From Prorocentrum cordatum (taxonomy: Eukaryota; Sar; Dinophyceae; Prorocentrales; Prorocentraceae), in NCBI GenBank assembly GCA_963575745.1, contig CAUYUJ010017773.1, forward strand, positions 147,501-202,500: 55,000 nucleotides of DNA, in the 5' to 3' direction. The translations under genes were made by a program, and so were the position numbers. Positions 52,500-55,000 of the stretch are shown in pieces; the first letter of the stretch is position 1, and every line of letters starts with the position of its first letter. Below the pieces are notes generated by a model, which did not search any database, was not told where the DNA came from, and worked only from the letters and a program-made list of their open reading frames with translations.

Positions 52500-52990
52500 A
52501 AGGAAGCGTGGTTGGCGCCCCAGGCGCTAGTGGGCGAAGTCGTTGTACGATATAAGACCACAAGACGCTTCGAATCGCTGACGAACACGAGTGATCCTGC
52601 ACTCCGCTTGTACTTCGCTGCTCCTCCCCTCTCCCTCCCTGGCTGGCCGTCGGCCACGCGGCCGAGACAGAGCCCTGGCGAACGCCCAGCTCTGGCGATG
52701 GGCCCCTCCAGGGTCCCAGCTTGGCGCCCTGCCTGGCCCCGTCCTCTCCTCCTCCTCCTCCTCCTCCTCCTCCTCCTCCTCCTCCTCCTCCTCCTCCTCC
52801 TCCTCCTCCTCCTCACCCTCCTCCTTCTCCTCCTCCTCCGCCTCCTCCGCCTTCTTCCCCTCCCCTCCTCCTCCTCCTCCTCCTCCTCCTCCTCCTCCTC
52901 CTCCTCCTCCTCCTCCTCCTCTTCCTCCTCCTTTTCTTCCCATGGCGGGCGCCAGCCAACCTCGCCTCTGCTCGTGCATCTTTCAGCGGA
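52500..52990. repeat. CTC tracts in a gene-poor stretch
   Basis: 52500-52740 has no recognisable gene. Pure CTC blocks fill 52745-52815 and 52862-52932. Confidence 0.8.
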
Positions 52991-53139
52991 ACGGTATGAA
53001 ATAATCTTTTCGCCGTCGGGAACGCCTGTCCCAGGGTGGCTGGAATGTTCATCCCCGTACGGTGGCGCGTCAGGGGATAAACTTTCCAGCCGCCCTGGGA
53101 CTGGCGCCCCCGACAACGAATCAATTGATGTCATACCGT
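52991..53139. mobile_element. 149-bp complete foldback (MITE-like)
   Basis: Left arm from ACGGTATGA at 52991; right arm ends TCATACCGT at 53139. Inside, GTCGGGAACGCCTGTCCCAG pairs with CTGGGACTGGCGCCCCCGAC, and GGCTGGAATGTTCATCCCC with GGGGATAAACTTTCCAGCC, leaving a loop of about 14 bases near 53065. No convincing target duplication and no coding capacity. Confidence 0.75.
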
Positions 53140-53519
53140 CTATGTTTGCCCGCTAAATGTTCTGCTTCACAGTCGTGGGGCTCTCTGCATTTTCTGCGTC
53201 ACAGTCGCGCTGAGTGTTTGCTCCCTCTCGCGTCCAGAGCGGCACCAATGTTTCGCACTCGTCTGCCCGCGAGCCCTGCTGGGGGCAGGGCCCATCAGGA
53301 GCAGTATAAGTACAGTGCCATGCGTTGTCTCGCCCACGCGCCAATTGGTGTAGGGTTTCTTTGGAGGGCAGAAATTCCCCCCAGAATAAGAACCCCGACA
53401 AGCGAAGCCGTTTCGTAAACGCACCCAAAGAAGGAATCGAACAGGGCAGGGCTGTTTAGTAAACGTCCTGGGCCGTTTACTAATAAATTTGTCGCGGGGC
53501 CTGGGTGTTTTTCCTCCCT
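53140..53519. other. spacer with a 10-bp stem hairpin
   Basis: TTAGTAAACG at 53457-53466 pairs perfectly with CGTTTACTAA at 53475-53484. No gene is recognised. Confidence 0.6.
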
Positions 53520-54230
53520 TGATTCTTGACTTGACTTGACTTTGGGTGGTTCTTGGGAGCTTCGTGGTGGTATCGGAGGTCCGTCTGGGGCGGAGGGCCC
53601 GACCTGTCGGTTCGAGTTCCCCTCCTCGGGCTTCTCCACGGGCTCTCTTGGGGCGCTCGTGGGCCGTCTTGGGCGCACATGGGGCTGTCTTTTTTGTTTT
53701 CTCGCCGCCGCCGCCGCCACCGAGCTGGCGGAGGATGGAACGCAATGAGGACATTCCCCCATCATTCCACGCGCGCCCATTCGACAGGGGGCGCCTCTTC
53801 TGGCGCCAGCGAAAAACGTAAGGAGAAACGGGGGGGGAGGGAGGGAGGAGGCAGGAACGGGCGGAGGGGGAGGGGGAGGGGGACTCGGAGGGAGAGGGAG
53901 GGAGAGGAGGAGCGCCGAGCTTCTGCCCCCCCAGCTGCGAGGGCCGAATCCAACTTTGAGTGGAGGTCGTGCCGGTTGGAAACATCGGGCACGATCCATC
54001 AAAACGAAGTAGCGAATTCCCGTAAGTACGGGAAGCTGGACGGTGTCGGAGATTAGAGAGGAGTCCGACCTGCACCGCAAAGCCTTGAGCCTCCGAGCCC
54101 GCGGGGCGCGCGCCGGCAACGCGCTCCCCGACCGTCGGCTCGAGGAGGGACAAGATGAGGCACACTGAGCATCGTTTAGACATCCCTATCCCCATGCTCC
54201 TCCTCCTCCACTTCCTCCACCTCCTCGTCT
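53520..54230. other. short TTGGGGCC-type repeat and unassigned sequence
   Basis: G-rich repeat at 53530-53700, then G/A-rich and mixed sequence. Antisense frames are open over about 1 kb but are Pro/Ser/Arg-rich without recognisable motifs. Confidence 0.5.
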
Positions 54231-54232
54231 TC

Positions 54233-54263
<31 letters not shown>

Positions 54264-54739
54264 TCTCTATATATGTATCTATATACACACAAGATTGAAT
54301 TGGCGCTTCGCGCCATGCGCCTTGTTCCGGACGCTTCCCTGGCAAAGCAATACATCATCGCTTGCTTCAGCACCGCTCCTCATGGGAGGAGGTGAGGAGA
54401 ACAAAAATCGCCTGGATGTTCATCTGCCACCTCCAAAGTTTATCCCTGCCCATCCCTTCCTCCTCCTTTCCTCCTCTTCCGCTGGTTGAGTCCACCCTTT
54501 GAGGAAGTAAGGAGCGTTCCCATGACACGCCGACGAAGTCACAGCAGCTCCGAACAATTGATTTTTAGTCGCTTCCTGCATGCCTGGAGGGCGCACTCAG
54601 GAAATCTTCAATCGTCGAACGTCGAATCTAGATCCATCGCCTGTCTTTCACGATCGAGGAATTTTAACCTCGAGCCTCAAGCGTGAAACCAAGATCGTCG
54701 GGTCAGCTCGATGTACTTCGTAGGAGAACGCAGTCTGGG
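54231..54739. other. CT/TATA microsatellite and unassigned sequence
   Basis: (CT)n at 54233-54267 leads into TATATGTATC steps. From 54290 to 54739 no gene or repeat is recognised. Confidence 0.5.
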
Positions 54740-55000
54740 CGTTTTTGGTGCTCTTTGGGGCCGTCCTGGGGCCCTCTTGGGCCGTCCTGGGGTCCTCTTG
54801 GGCCGTCCTGGGGCCTTCTTGGGCCGTTTTGGGGAGCTGGGGCCCTCCAGGGGTTTTCTGAAGCCATCTAGGGCCCTCTTTCTTGGGGGCCTCCAATGGC
54901 CTTCTCAGGGGTCTCCCATGGCTTTCGTGGGTCTCTCTTGGGAGCCTTCTGGGGGCATCGTGGGCTTCTTGTGGGCAGTCTCGGGGCTCTCTGGGGCAGT
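54740..55000. repeat. TTGGGGCC-family repeat, running off the window
   Basis: GGGGCCCTCTTGGGCCGTCC-type units up to the last base. Confidence 0.85.

Noticed and set aside
53167-54345. 392-codon minus-strand frame
   Set aside because: Pro/Ser/Arg-rich, crosses CT microsatellite and G-rich repeat, no recognisable motif.
1-55000. rRNA, tRNA or bacterial contamination
   Set aside because: No conserved rRNA or tRNA sequence noticed by eye, and repeats, introns and strand layout fit one eukaryotic genome. A covariance-model scan would be needed to exclude small RNA genes.

Overview
The window looks like nuclear DNA of a GC-rich dinoflagellate (inference). The grounds are: exon joins in which most acceptors read AG|G and many donors are GC or GA instead of GT; Ala/Pro/Arg-rich proteins with KRPAA-type and TAAPT-type repeats; a transposase-like protein of a kind I recall as expanded in dinoflagellates; every multi-exon gene on the same (minus) strand; and a very large share of simple and tandem repeats. 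The species cannot be named from sequence alone. I saw no bacterial operon, rRNA, tRNA or CRISPR array.

Layout. 1-2.7 kb: microsatellite, then a frameshifted minus-strand coding relic. 2.7-8.3 kb: minisatellites, two arrays sharing a 20-bp core (GAGGATGTCTCAGGCGAAAC), GTC and CTC triplet tracts, and a 77-bp array. 8.3-14.1 kb: G-rich, strand-asymmetric TTGGGGCC-type repeat with hairpins and a ~0.65-kb direct duplication. 14.2-18.6 kb: AACCTTCC hairpin array, G-run/C-run hairpins, ~40-bp repeats, CTC and TG tracts. 18.68-21.04 kb: a three-exon, transposase-like gene. 21.14-21.32 kb: a short inverted-repeat element.

21.9-33.65 kb is the coding core: about 26 short minus-strand exons separated by introns filled with CTC/GAG, GAC or ATCGATCG repeats. 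Reading phase carries through nearly all joins from an ATG at 33650 to exons near 26.1 kb, and again from an ATG at 24645 to a stop at 21928. The two halves could be one ~11.7-kb gene. I recognise no family. Several introns carry perfect or near-perfect hairpins just upstream of the 3' splice site, which recalls introner-type introns.

33.9-37.2 kb: palindrome-rich satellite, further inverted-repeat modules and a foldback. 37.27-38.22 kb: an intact gene for a secreted Thr/Pro/Ala-repeat protein. 38.3-41.2 kb: tandem composite repeats carrying the 20-bp core again. 41.4-47.3 kb: almost 6 kb of continuous simple sequence. 47.4-51.4 kb: ~100-bp and ~445-bp tandem arrays. 51.4-52.4 kb: a decayed non-LTR reverse-transcriptase tail. 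53 kb: a complete foldback element. The end returns to G-rich repeat. No pathway links the genes; they are separate units in repeat-dominated DNA.
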